This document shows positions 14,316-25,440 of a stretch of 64,000 bases of DNA, piece by piece (positions within the stretch are counted from its first letter, which is position 1; each line of letters starts with the position of its first letter). Where the stretch lies: NCBI GenBank assembly GCA_027257055.1, contig JAPVLO010000074.1:2170001-2234000 (forward strand), written 5' to 3'. Both the position numbers and the translations under genes were made by a program. A model generated the notes under the pieces. It did not search any database. It saw nothing but the letters and a program-made list of their open reading frames with translations, and was not told where the DNA came from. This DNA comes from Cephalopachus bancanus. Lineage: Eukaryota; Chordata; Mammalia; Primates; Tarsiidae.

Positions 14316-14607
14316 CAGGGGGTCCCCAAACTTTTTGGAATCAGAAAGATTTTTGTGGAAGACAATTGTTCTGGGAGGACGGGGAAGGGGGTAGATGGTT
14401 TCAAGGTGTTTCAAACACAAAACATATATTATGCACATTGTTTCTGTTATTACATTGCAATATGCAATGAAATAGCAACTTTCCATTAAAAAAAATAGAA
14501 GACAGATGGAAGTGGTAACTAAAATAATGGGCGAGCTCCCCTGCCACTCACCTCCCGTTGTGCTCCTGTTTCCTAACAAGTCACTGACCCGAGGTTGGGG
14601 ACTCAGG
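14316..14607. mobile_element. hAT-like MITE with 8-bp target duplication
   Basis: The ends CAGGGGGTCCCCAAAC (14316) and GGTTGGGGACTCAGG (to 14607) are inverted repeats of the CAGGGGTCCCCAACC type common in mammalian hAT MITEs. The flanks CTGTAGAG (14308-14315) and CTTTAGAG (14608-14615) form an 8-bp target duplication with one mismatch, as expected for hAT. It has no coding capacity. Confidence 0.75.
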
Positions 14608-14704
14608 CTTTAGAGGTCTACTTTACTGACAGCCTGGACTTGCCAGCTACTAAATATTTCTACTATACAGCTTTCCAAATATCACCACCCTAGTTTTGTC
14701 CAAC

Positions 14705-14782
14705 TTTTTTTTTTTTTAAAGCAGGATTTATTGAGAAGACAGAAAAGCTTCCCCAGTGGGAGGGGACACAAGGGGATTGTCC
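14705..14782 (-). mobile_element. Very short poly-A retroposon, copy 1
   Basis: On the minus strand the sequence ends TCAATAAATCCTGCTTT followed by about 13 A's, that is a polyadenylation signal and a tail. TGTCCAAC flanks it at 14698-14705 and 14783-14790, so it inserted as a unit of about 75 bases plus tail. The same 3' end recurs at 29401-29480. The source RNA is not identified. Confidence 0.6.
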
Positions 14783-14874
14783 TGTCCAACTTTTTTAGAC
14801 AATTAATTGAATATACCAGGGTACTAAAAAAATCACATGCACATTTATCCATATAGAAAATCAACTCTTCAACT

Positions 14875-15152
14875 TTTTTTTTTTTTCAATTGGAGTCTCA
14901 CTCTGTTGCCCAGACTGGAGTGCAGTGGCCGCTACCGGCCACCGCAGCCTCGACCTGCTGGGCTCCGGCGATCCTTCCACCTCAGCCTTCCGAGTAGTCG
15001 GAATTACAGGCGCGCGCTAGCACGCCCGGCTAATTTTTTTATTTTATTGTAGAAATGAGGTCTCGCCTGCCCAGGCAGATCTCGAACCCATGGGCTCGGG
15101 CAATCCACTCACCTCAGCCTCCCAAAGGCGCAGGATTACAGGCTGAGCCACC
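14875..15152 (-). repeat. Young-type Alu, antisense
   Basis: This copy has the lineage-specific right arm with the GTGGCCG/CGGCCAC hairpin (loop CTAC) and the left arm ending GGCTGAGCCACC. It carries several private changes. No clear target duplication. Confidence 0.9.
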
Positions 15153-15987
15153 TAATGTTAAAAATTGAGAAACTATGGTAAATCAACTTGTTTTAGCTGG
15201 TGGCTTCATTACTTTTTTAGAAACTTTAAAAAATATATATAAATTATCTCCTTCATTTTGAAAATATTTCCAGGGACTTAACTTCAAATGGCATTTACTT
15301 ACTTGTGCACATAACTCCAAAATTGTGCAGTGTTTTTTTCTGTAATTGTCACGGATTCGAATGTGCTTTGACTTTTGCTGTTATCATTTTATATGATTGA
15401 AAGAGGTTAGTGGTTGCAAAGTATAAATGGAGAGAGAAATATTGTTAAATTGACACCTTTCAGAAAGGCCTATTTATTTTTTCTTTGTCTAATTAAAGAT
15501 AATAAATACACTAAAAAATTGCGCACATTTTAAGAAAGAAAAAAGTATTAAAATTGCAATACTCAATATATACTGATAACAAAAAATGAATGCAAGTAAC
15601 ATTTGACTTCTGCAATTATAAGAGGTACTCAAAGTGGTTACCATTAGTGTTCAGACACTTCTGATTACACAAACTACAAGTAATACATAAATAACAGCTC
15701 TTAAAATGTGTATACATATTTTTGGAACCCTCAGTAAATGTCAAAAATAACTCACCTAGTCTTATCAATTAGATTTAAAATTATGATGTAGCAAATGATA
15801 CATTTGTAAATGATTTTTACACTATAATTTTAAGGTATTCATTTCTTTAAGATAAAGTCACAGATTTGATATAAGTAGATAAAATGGTTTCTAATATGTA
15901 AGACTCCAGAACTAATTTCTGTTACTTCTAAAATAAAATTCCAATTTATTTTGCTGATACTATAATTTATAACCAGAAATTATACAT
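15153..15987. other. Non-coding stretch, nothing recognised
   Basis: AT-rich sequence with no supported feature. Confidence 0.55.
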
Positions 15988-16408
15988 TAAGGCCAATAGG
16001 TATATAGAAAAAATATTCAACATATCTAATCATTAGGGAAATGCAAATCAAAACCCAATGAAGTATCATCTCACTCCATTTAGAATATCTATCACCAAAA
16101 CAACAAAAATAGCAAATGCTGACAGGGATGTAGAAAAAAAGAAACTCTTATACACTGTTGGTGGGAATGTAAATTAGTTCAACCATTATGATAAACAGTA
16201 GGGAAGTTTCTCAAAAATCTAAAATTAGAGCTACCATATGATTCAGCAATCCCACTACTGAGTATTTATCAAAAGGAAAGGAAATAGTATATTGAAGAGA
16301 TATCTGCACCCTCATGTTTATTGCAGCTCTATTCGCAATAGCCAAAATTTGAAAGCAACGTAAGTGTCCATCAATGAATGAAAAGATAAAGAAAATATGG
16401 TGTCTCTA
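15988..16408 (+). mobile_element. L1 fragment, sense (left piece, interrupted by mariner)
   Basis: The piece matches the end of L1 ORF2 in sense orientation (GGGAAATGCAAATCAAAACC, TACACTGTTGGTGGGAATGT, TGCAGCTCTATTCGCAATAG). It is 5' truncated and stops codons interrupt it. It breaks at a TA where the mariner begins and resumes at 17079. Confidence 0.9.
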
Positions 16409-16964
16409 TGAGGGGACCTCAAAAAACCAGTATCAGGTTTTGGAGGGCAGGCCCCTGGTAGTACAGGCTTCCCCTGCTACGTAAGTGTTCTTGGAACTCA
16501 CCGGCATCAGTGTACCAGTTAGTATTGGTGTGAGAGACTGCATTTGGCTTTGGTGAATGCTTTTTGCGGGGAGAGGAATTCTTTCAAGGTGTTTGCCCAT
16601 TTCGTGATGGGTGGTTTACACAAACACTCTATCCACACCACGATGATTGTTCAGCAATTTTTTTTTTACTCAAATGATGATCCCTGTGCCTCAACCTTTC
16701 TATTCACTCCATCACACCCCAAGCGATTTTTTTGTTTTTGTTTCCCTGGATGAAAAAAGTCCTCAAAAGGAAATGTTTGCAATGTGGAAGAAGTGAAAAA
16801 CAAACAAACAAAAAGGCAGAAGTACTACAAGGCATAAAAATTCAAAAGTTCAAAAAATAGAAAAAGCCTATCAATAGGTATATTGCATCAAATGGAGAGT
16901 ACTTAGAAGGACACTGATATTTAAACATGTAAGAATAAATGCACATTTTAAAATAAATACCTTC

Positions 16965-17013
<49 letters not shown>

Positions 17014-17078
17014 CAGAGACTTGAAAAAAACTCAGAATTTATTTATTAAAAAACTGTGGATTTTTTCTTACATGTTTA
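16409..17078 (+). mobile_element. Internally deleted mariner element, copy 1
   Basis: The element starts GAGGGGACCTCAAAAAACCA and lies between TA dinucleotides (16407-16408 and 17079-17080), splitting an L1. A transposase C-terminal remnant is readable across frameshifts (HTTMIVQQFF, PVPQPFYS, then SDFFVF, where the last catalytic Asp is expected, then KKVLKRKCL in another frame). It shares its 5' end, transposase tail and GAATAAATGCACATTTT 3' region with the copy at 52191. A (TG)21 tract has expanded inside its 3' part. It is not functional. Confidence 0.8.
16971..17012 (+). repeat. (TG)n microsatellite
   Basis: About 21 uninterrupted TG units, inside the mariner copy and followed by TATCAGA. 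Confidence 0.95.
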
Positions 17079-17120
17079 TACTCCAATGGAATATTATTCA
17101 ACCATAAAAAGGATGAATGT
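17079..17120 (+). mobile_element. L1 fragment, sense (right piece)
   Basis: TACTCCAATGGAATATTATT followed by CAACCATAAAAAGGATGAA continues the L1 sequence that stops at 16408, confirming one L1 split by the mariner. L1 similarity ends soon after. Confidence 0.8.
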
Positions 17121-18144
17121 GAATGTAGACTAATTATTACTTGCATAGCTCTTTTTGTATTTATTACTCTTAACTTCCTTTCATCCTTATTACCATACAA
17201 TATAATCAAACATTATTTGCAGTAAGAATTTAATATCTTTCACTTGTCTAATTTCCAACTATTAAATGCTATCATTTGAGCTGTTATTAATATCACAGAC
17301 TAAAAACAACAAACAAATATTATTATCTGCTTCCCACCTCTCAGGAAAACTAAAGGAATAATGATTATATATACGTATATACAAACACACATAAAGACGT
17401 AATCAATTACGACTCAAAAAAAGAATGAACTAATTAATTGAGAAAAAAGAAATATAAACTTCAGAAAAAATACAAAATTGGTTATTTTCCCAAATATTCA
17501 TTGTCTTTACATCTAGCAAATCTTAATTTTGCAGGTAGTTCATCATAATTTCAATGATACAAAAATTTCTTTCAAGTTTCTATTTTTAAATGGAATACAC
17601 AATTTGATCTTAATATTTTCTAGATTGTGGGTGTGCATGTAAAATATCTGATTTTAAATGCTCCCTAAACACACCCAAACCTGAATACACCAGACAAATG
17701 AGAAAGCAACAACAAAAAATAAAACTTAAGATAAAAATTTCTGAGTTTGGTTTAAAAATTGTCAAATGGCAGAATACTTAATATTACATCTAATATTGTA
17801 GAGAAAATATCATAGAAAAACAAGTTTTACATGAGAAGCCCAGATTTGATATATACACAAGATGAAATAAGCTTAATTCTACAGGCGGTGAGGATTCATA
17901 TAGCCTATTTATCTACTCTTCATATCTTAACTTGGAAATCATTTAACCTGGACTTCTGTCTGAAATAATGTTGTTGAAATTAATTTGTAAATGCACTTGT
18001 TTCTGGGCTCGTCATATTTATCTCAGATACATTCAACCTCTTGTATTCTTTTAAATCAGGTATTTTTAACTCTTCCATTACTCTAAGTCTTTACACTAGC
18101 TATTATCTCCTATTTGCCTTGGTGACTCTTTTGTCTCTGTTTAT
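17121..18144. other. Non-coding stretch, nothing recognised
   Basis: AT-rich sequence with no supported feature. Confidence 0.55.
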
Positions 18145-18920
18145 GCAGTAAGTTCTCATTTAACATTGTCAACAGGTTCATGGAAACTGCAACTTTAAAT
18201 GAAATGCCATATAATGAAACCAATTTTGCTGTAGGCTGATCAATAGGAACAAAAGTTAAGTTCCTATGACACATCTCTGGTCACAAAAAAGATCAGCAAA
18301 CTTCTAAATAAATATCAAATCTTAAAGAATTGAAGCCAAACTTTTTTCTTAAAGTGATGGAGTAGAAGACTCATGATAACAACTCCAATTTCCCTCTGAA
18401 TATGAAAGAATCAGTGCCCATTTAACATCTTCACTTGTAAATTTTGAGGGTATCTTTTTTTTGTTGAGTCGAAGTCTCACTCTGTCATCCAGGCTGGAGT
18501 GCAGTGGCACACTCAGGGACACTGCAGCCTTGACCTGCAGGTCTCAGGGGATCCTTCCGCTTCAGCCTTCCAAATAACTGGAACCACGCCCAGTTAAGAT
18601 TTTATTTATTCATTTATTCTAGAGATGAGGTCTTCTATGTTGCCCAGGCTGGTCTCCAACCTGTGGGCTTAGGCAATTCTCTTGCCTCAGTCTCCCAAAG
18701 TGCTGGAATTATAGACACTGTGCCCAGTTGAAGGTATCTTAACCTGCGTATTTCTAAACTCTTATTTGAGTCTGCAGACACAGGCAATCTCTTTGGTCAT
18801 TAAGTTTTGTCAATTCGGTCAATATATTATTACTGATTCGTTTACTTATATTGTTCCTTCCTTCAGACCAGGATTTGTCAGAATGCTGGGGTGAAATAAC
18901 ATATAGTCATGGGCAACATA
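18145..18920 (+). repeat. Unclassified interspersed repeat, split by an Alu
   Basis: Sequence from TAAGTTCTCATTTAACATTG through AACGAAACC-like and GGTCACAAAAAAGATCAGC motifs resembles a common old mammalian interspersed repeat whose name I cannot give. An Alu at 18457-18729 interrupts it. The boundaries are approximate. Confidence 0.35.
18457..18729 (-). repeat. Alu, antisense, with target duplication
   Basis: Poly-T then both arms in antisense. The flanks GAGGGTATCTT (18446-18456) and GAAGGTATCTT (18730-18740) are an 11-bp target duplication with one mismatch. Confidence 0.9.
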
Positions 18921-19466
18921 TAGTCATGAATCTAGGGTGCTCAGAAAGAGAGCACACTACCATTTCAGCATCTGGGCATTGCAGATACTTCTCAGCAGTG
19001 ATTAGAAGATTCATTTCATTAAAAAACTAACATCATGTTATAATTATTAAAATTAAAATGATACTATGCAATAAAAACAAATATAAAGGTAGGCATTTAA
19101 GTTAGAAATAAGACAATAGGTAAAACAGACACCCAAAGATATTTCAGCCACAACACTGCAATAGGGTATTTATTATTCTTTACTTAACATTTTTCTAATA
19201 GTAATTTCCTCTGCTTCTATGTTTACATAAACAAGTTTTAAACACATTAAATATGTTACACAAATATAGAGTACCTTTCTGAAATGAACACTGAGATACT
19301 TATATCATCATAAAATAAACTTTGAAGTATAGTATAAAACCTGCTACTAATCATTCATGTTACTACTTTATAGGACATTACAGAGATGCTTATGAAATAA
19401 AGGGACCGTTAATAAACACCTCATAGCTTTCATTTATATCTTATATAAAGAATCTCTGAAACTAGA
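18921..19466. other. Non-coding stretch, nothing recognised
   Basis: AT-rich. A short direct repeat of ACATATAGTCATG occurs at about 18900-18927. Confidence 0.5.
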
Positions 19467-19800
19467 TAAAAAAATGTGGTACATATACACAGTGGAATAT
19501 TAAGCAGCCGTAAAGAAAGACAAACATATGGACTTTGCCGCAACTTGGATGGATTTAGAGTCGCTCATACTCGGTGATCTATCACAGAAACAAAGAACAG
19601 AGTATCATATGTTCTCACTCATAAGTGGACCTTGAAGAATTATAATACTATAAGAAAGTGATTGGCAGTTGAGGGAAACTGTAGGGGAGGGAGGAGCATA
19701 CCTCATCAACAAGGGTATCTGCATAATCAGCGTTTGTATACCTATCCCTGAATTGTACCCCACATCTTTATAATAAAAACTAATCAATTAATTCATTAAA
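19467..19800 (+). mobile_element. L1 3' end, sense
   Basis: Matches the end of L1 ORF2 and its 3' UTR (GGTACATATACACAGTGGAA, CATATGTTCTCACTCATAAG, TGTATACCTATCCCTGAATT), ending in an A-rich tail with AATAAAA. It is of the same 3' UTR type as the element at 49394-49723. Strongly 5' truncated. Confidence 0.9.
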
Positions 19801-20000
19801 AAATCTGCAAAGCAGTTAGGAAATATATTGCTATCCCATCAATAATAAGCAAATTGAGATCTAAAGGTAAAGCAATTAAGATTCAACATGTTTGTTGAGC
19901 CTTCTCAGGTCCAAGCAATCTAAGGCAGAAAACAAAGTGTTGGTGATAGGAACCTACTCCAAATAAATACATGTAAAAAGAAAAACAAAATGTCAAGGAA

Positions 20001-20289
20001 GCCGGGCTCGGTGTCTCAGCCTCTAATCCCGCGTCTTTGGGAGGCTGAGGTGAGTGGATTGTCTGAGCCCGGGGATTCGAGGCCCGCCTGGGCAGCGAGA
20101 CCTCATCTCTACAATAAATCAAAAAATCAGCCGGGCGTGGTAGCACATGCCTGTAATTCTGGCTACTTGGAGGCTGAGGCGGAAGGATCGCCGGAGCTCA
20201 GCAGGTCGAGGCTGCGGTGGCCGGGAGCGGCCACTGCACTCCAGTCTGGGCGACAGAGTGAGACTCCAACTCAAAAAAAAAAAAAAAAA
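20001..20289 (+). repeat. Young Alu, sense
   Basis: A full dimer with the hairpin right arm (GTGGCCG-GGAG-CGGCCAC at 20216-20233) and a pure A-tail of about 17. The flanks AAAATGTCAAGGA (19988-20000) and AAAATGACATGGA (20287 onward) are a possible diverged target duplication. Confidence 0.93.
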
Positions 20290-21170
20290 TGACATGGAGT
20301 TTCTAGTTTCCTTGTAATTAATACTATCACTCAGCACCCCCAAAATCACATTTTCCTGTTTATTTCACACTGAGGATTTTTAGTATTTTCTTGCTTCATT
20401 CATTTAGATTCCAATAGAAGAGGTGAGATGTGCTTCTTTAAATTGATGAAAAAAAATTTAATCTTGTTGTTGGTAGAAACTTGTATTTTAAGAATTTTTA
20501 TGGTTTTTTTGTTTGTTTATTTTTGGAAAGCTTTGGAACTTCCTGATCACTACAGACTATAAATCTTATATTTCATTTTGGCCAAGCCTACTCAATAGTT
20601 TTCTAAAGATTGAGACATTATATTAATTGCCATCTGCTTTTCTCTATGAGAAGCTGGGCATAGTAGAGCTCAATATTGCAGCTTTCCACAAGCCTTCCAG
20701 AATGCATTATATTTTTATAAGTTTTCACAGATGGAATAATTAGCTTTATGTAACCAAGAAGAGGTCATAGAAAAGACAATTTCTAATTAGATTCAGTTTC
20801 AAACTGTATAAATGCATAGATTATAATATTTTTCTCCCTTAAGTCATAATTAGTCTTCTTTGAAAACATAATTGTTCTGAGTCACACTGGGATCATTTTC
20901 AGCTTATATATGTCCATGGAATATCATGTATTGCTTCGAGCATGAGAATGTTTATCTATCATAGTCATTTAACCATACATAGGAAAAAAAATTAATGGCA
21001 TTCAAATCATTGGAAATTACACGTGAAATACACACATTAGGGAAAATGTATCCTAAACTATTTTTACAATAGTCATTTATAAAGTTTTGTATGTGTGTGA
21101 ATGGTTTTCAGAAATAAAAACAGCTAGATATTTCAAAGTTGAGAATACCAGATATCAGTAGATTTTTACT
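20290..21170. other. Non-coding stretch, nothing recognised
   Basis: AT-rich sequence with no supported feature. Confidence 0.55.
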
Positions 21171-21179
21171 ACTTACCTG

Positions 21180-21420
21180 TCGATACATCTTTTTATGTAG
21201 TTCACTACAAACACTTAACACTTAAAATGTGACAGACAATATTTTGGATGAAGGAACTTATTTAGTCAAGAACACAATTCCTTGAGAGAGCCACTATTAT
21301 TATCCCCAATTTTCAAATGAGAAGATTGAGGCACCCAGAGGTCAAGCCATTTGTACTAGTTCATGAAACTAGTAGGTGGTGGAGTTGGTTTATTCAGTCA
21401 TGCTTGCTCCATATGTGGTG
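21180..21420 (+). repeat. MIR SINE, sense
   Basis: Contains the MIR core order CACTATTATTATCCCCAATT, GAGAAGATTGAGGCACCCAG, then ACTAGTAGGTGGTGGAGTTG. Diverged, as expected of an old mammalian tRNA-derived SINE. Confidence 0.85.
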
Positions 21421-22157
21421 CTCTTAGATTCACAGAACTATATTTAGGAGAACATTTCATCTCAGTATATTTGGGGTTATTACCTGGGAGTCCCTAGAGA
21501 GTGACCCACTTATCTTTACCATGGAGCTAAATAATATTTATTTACGTAAAATAATTTTATATTTTATGTTTACATGTATATATGTTTAAACTGAAAAAAT
21601 ATAAAAACATACAAGTACATATGAGAATAATTTTAATCCATTTATAATTACTCAATTCAGAGATGACTTCTACCTGCATTTTAGGTAATATCTTCCAGAC
21701 TTCTCTTCATCAGTATACATATTTTTCCTTCACTTAAAGAAATTATTTTGTTTGTATTAATTTTTAAATTTCACCTAACAAAATGACTTCATGGCATCAA
21801 ATTTAAGGGCTCCTGAATAACATTATGTTAGTATGAATTTTTAAGAAATTTTTATTCACTTGATTCTTTTTCAACTGTGAGACCATTTTTATGGATGCAT
21901 CCAAATGAATGAATCTCAGGTAGTGAGAGAGTTTACAGTGCTTTTTAGTTGTATTTTGAAACTAAAAATATCAACAAATGTACATGGGTTACTTTGTGAA
22001 ATAATCTAAGTGATAGTAGCAGACCTGTTTAGATATTAAAAATAAAACAATGCTTTTCGTGTCATATATTTTTATAATAACATTGAGAAATACAGATTGC
22101 AGGAAAAAATGAAAATATTTTACAGGTTTGACTGCAGTCACAGAGGAAAATAATTTT
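21421..22157. other. Non-coding stretch, nothing recognised
   Basis: AT-rich sequence with no supported feature. Confidence 0.5.
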
Positions 22158-22169
22158 AAGAAATTGCCT

Positions 22170-22465
22170 ATGGGCCTAACTCAATGGCCAACCTGTAATC
22201 CCAGCACTTTGGGAGGCCGAGGTGAGAGAATTGCCTGAACCCGAAGGTTCAAGACCAGCCCAGGCAACTTGACAAGACCTCGTCTCTACAATAAATAAAA
22301 AAATTAGCCGGGCATGGGAGCACATGCCTGTAGTTCCGTATACTTGGAAGACTAAGTTGGAAGGATCGCTGGAGTCCAGCAGTTCCACCCTGGGGTGTTT
22401 GTGAGCATGCCACTGCACTCCAGCCTGGGAGAGGGAGTTACATTCCAACTTTTAAAAAAAGAAAA
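22170..22465 (+). repeat. Alu, sense, with target duplication
   Basis: A dimeric Alu, moderately diverged. AAGAAATTGCCT (22158-22169) before it and AAGAAATTCCCT (after the tail, about 22466) form a 12-bp duplication with one mismatch. Confidence 0.9.
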
Positions 22466-22477
22466 AGAAATTCCCTG

Positions 22478-24012
22478 TGAATGTGTGATGGTTAAGTTAA
22501 AATCAGACTACAAAAATGATAAAGACATAATTAAGGTCTATATAGATTAAGGTATTTTAGGTAAATCTTCAACACAGAATCTTACAAAGATTTAGTCTTG
22601 AAATAATAAGAGCACATCATGTTTTGGTAGCTTGTGGAAGAGGGAAAAAAGGTGGGATGTTGGATTTTGAAAAAATAATTTTGCTGGCATTCATTTTATC
22701 AGCTGGAATCTATCTCTTTTTATTCTAGAATATATGTATTTCCCATTCAGGCTCAATATTGTCAGTGCTTAGCAGGCTGAATATGCTGCTTATTAATCCA
22801 GAGTCCTCCGTCACTGCCCAATAATAGAGTTCATGATACTCAGTCCAGAAATGGAAGGGAACTTGCTGCATCTCTTAGGACATCACACCAACCATGAATG
22901 AGGAAGGCTGTATAATGTCAGAGAGGGTATCAGTGACTCCATCACAGGCATTCTGACTCTAATGCTGTAACTGCTGCAGAGGGTGTTTATGACAGTAAAG
23001 AAGCAAATTATATGCTTAATGAGAGAGAGGAGTTTATACATGAAACAGAGAAAGATTCTTACATTTTAGTGCTGTGGAATGAATTTTTTTTAAATGTTGG
23101 CATGTGGTTTATTACAAAATTTGAGTCCAAAACATTGCTTCTTCCTCACTTATGCATGCAGGCTATATCCACTCACATTTCTTTCTATATTTCTTACCAG
23201 TGGCTGTGCCAAAGTCATTTCAAAACCTTTATGTATAGTGTCACTCTATGAGGTTGCCAAGCTTCTCTTGATTTTTTAAGAGATCACAAATAGGATTAAA
23301 TTTCTATATTTATCCCATCCACATTTCCCAGCTTCAACTTTTATCTTCACCCACACAGACACCAAATCCATCATTCTGACTTTTTTTCCTCAAGGATCTT
23401 TAGAACAAGGAGGAAAACATGTCCTAAAAGGAGACAATAGAAAACCTTTGATTATGTCACCTGAGAATGGCCCAAATGTTCACATGCAATATATAGATAT
23501 TTATTTAATGTAACCAAAGTGAACCACCAATGACAGATGTCCCAGTGTTATATATTTATGCATTTTCTTTCTGTCATTCTGCAAAGTGCAGTGTGTATTG
23601 TACACATTATATCTTTAAGATCAGCTCTCTAGTCCTTGTTATACTTCTAAAGGAATATATAGCATTGAGCAGCTCACTTAATTTCTGAATACAAGACCTT
23701 TCATGTGTGATGCACTACATTAGATAAAATGAAGTTTTCAGTACCAAAATAATATTATTTTTACCTGAACATAATATGTTGATGCTGCATATGATCGCAA
23801 ATATAATTAAACTGCAAATGATAACAGGGTCATTTAAATATTAGTATAATTATTTTATCTAATGTACTAATATAAATGCAATTTTATTTTTATGAATTAT
23901 ATATTTATGAAGTTATATATGTAACTTATTTAATAAGCAGTTATTAATGTTTCTAGGTAATAGCAACAAGAGAACAAATATAAACACACCCACATAGCCA
24001 CACTATTAGCAT
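22478..24012. other. Non-coding stretch, nothing recognised
   Basis: No gene seen. The open frames at 23012-23279 overlap each other and show no domain. Confidence 0.5.
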
Positions 24013-24025
24013 GTTTTTACTTTCT

Positions 24026-24317
24026 TTTTTTTTTTTTTTTTTTGAGTCGGAGTCTCACTCTGTCGCCCAGACTGGAGTGCAGTGGCCGCTCCCGGCCACC
24101 GCAACCTCGACCTGCTGGGCGCCGGCGATCCTTCCGCCTCAGCCTTCCGAGTAGCCGGAATTACAGGCATGCACTACCACGCCCGGCTGATTTTTTAGTT
24201 TATTGTAGAGATGAGGTCTCGCTGCCCAGGCGGGTCTCGAACCCACGGGCTCAGGCAGTCCACTCACCTCAGCCTCCCAAAGGCGCGGGATTACAGGCTG
24301 AGCCACCGAGCCCGGCT
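24026..24317 (-). repeat. Young Alu, antisense, perfect target duplication
   Basis: Full length with an 18-T tract and a perfect hairpin in the right arm (24082-24099). The 13-bp duplication GTTTTTACTTTCT flanks it exactly (24013-24025 and 24318-24330), showing a recent L1-mediated insertion. The 106-codon open frame across it is a by-product of the Alu sequence. Confidence 0.95.
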
Positions 24318-24330
24318 GTTTTTACTTTCT

Positions 24331-25119
24331 GTATTGAAATATTATATATATATTTCTCTTAATGTATTCATCTGTTTTGAAAATATAAGTAGGACAGCAA
24401 ATACAGGACAAAAATGCCACTGCTGACTTCTCCAGAGCCCATTGCAGATGATGGCATTTTTTCTTATTTGCCTGGACTCAGCCCAGAGTCTTTCTTAGTC
24501 TAGCATTGCTGACAGCTGCCACCAGCCTTCAGTCAGAAGGGGACCATTATTTGAAATGTTTTTCTTTTCCTCAGAAATATATCACCGTTACAGAAAGTTT
24601 AGAATATAGAAGAGTATAAACAAAGCCACAATATTTTGTCATTGAGATATAGCTACCAAAACCATTTCATTCATTGTTCTTATATTTTTATATTGAGTTT
24701 CAATTTACAGGGTCTTCATATCTGCTTTTTTATACTTTAGAATTATAAAGTGGTGATATTTTAATGTTTAATATTGGATTTACTTGTGAAATATTTCAAT
24801 CATATATTGCATAAAAAAATAAAGTACGGTAGAAGAATCACCCAGATTTAATGAGTATTCGTATTTGGCATATTCACTTTTGATTGTTTTGGAGGGAAGA
24901 CGATGTGACAAATATTTTTAAGCTTCAGCATTTAAATCAGTTTCATGTCCTACTCTCATTGTGATTACCGTACCAAATTTTGTGTATCAGTTTTCTGTTC
25001 TTAAACTATTTTCAAAACTTCTTTATGTCAAGAGTATTGTAGGACATTGCCTTGTAATTGTGAAATGTTTATATAATTGGTATAATATAGTCTTTTAATT
25101 TAAATTTTTTCATACTTTT
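24331..25119. other. Non-coding stretch, nothing certain
   Basis: AT-rich. Parts around 24580-24650 look like an old diverged interspersed repeat that I cannot name. Confidence 0.45.
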
Positions 25120-25160
25120 CAATTAGTTCTATCTATCCATCTATCATCCATCTATCTATC

Positions 25161-25430
25161 TTGGGTTGGAGTATCACTGGAAGCACAGACTGGAGTGCAC
25201 TGGCAGGCTTACGTCTACCTGCTGGGCTTCGGCGGTTGTTCCACCTCAGCCTTCCAAGCAGCCAGAACTACAGGTGCGCACTACCATGCCGAGCTAATTT
25301 TTTGATTCGTTGAAGAGACGTGGTCTCACCAAGTTGCCCAGGCTGGTTTTAAACCCGTGGGTTCAGGCAGTCCTCTCACCTCGACCACCCAAAGTGCTGG
25401 GATCAAAGGCTTGAGGCACTGAGCCTGGCC
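25161..25430 (-). repeat. Alu, antisense, with tail turned into (CTAT)n
   Basis: The poly-T end has been replaced by a CTAT/CCAT microsatellite (25129-25160). CAATTAGTTC (25120) and CAACTAGTCC (25431) look like a diverged target duplication. Confidence 0.85.
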
Positions 25431-25440
25431 CAACTAGTCC

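Noticed and set aside
14271..14579. 102-codon minus-strand frame
   Set aside because: Overlaps a hAT MITE and has no recognisable domain.
24042..24362. Recurring 100-residue proline/arginine-rich open frames (also 28462, 50204, 61292)
   Set aside because: All translate the same antisense Alu strand.
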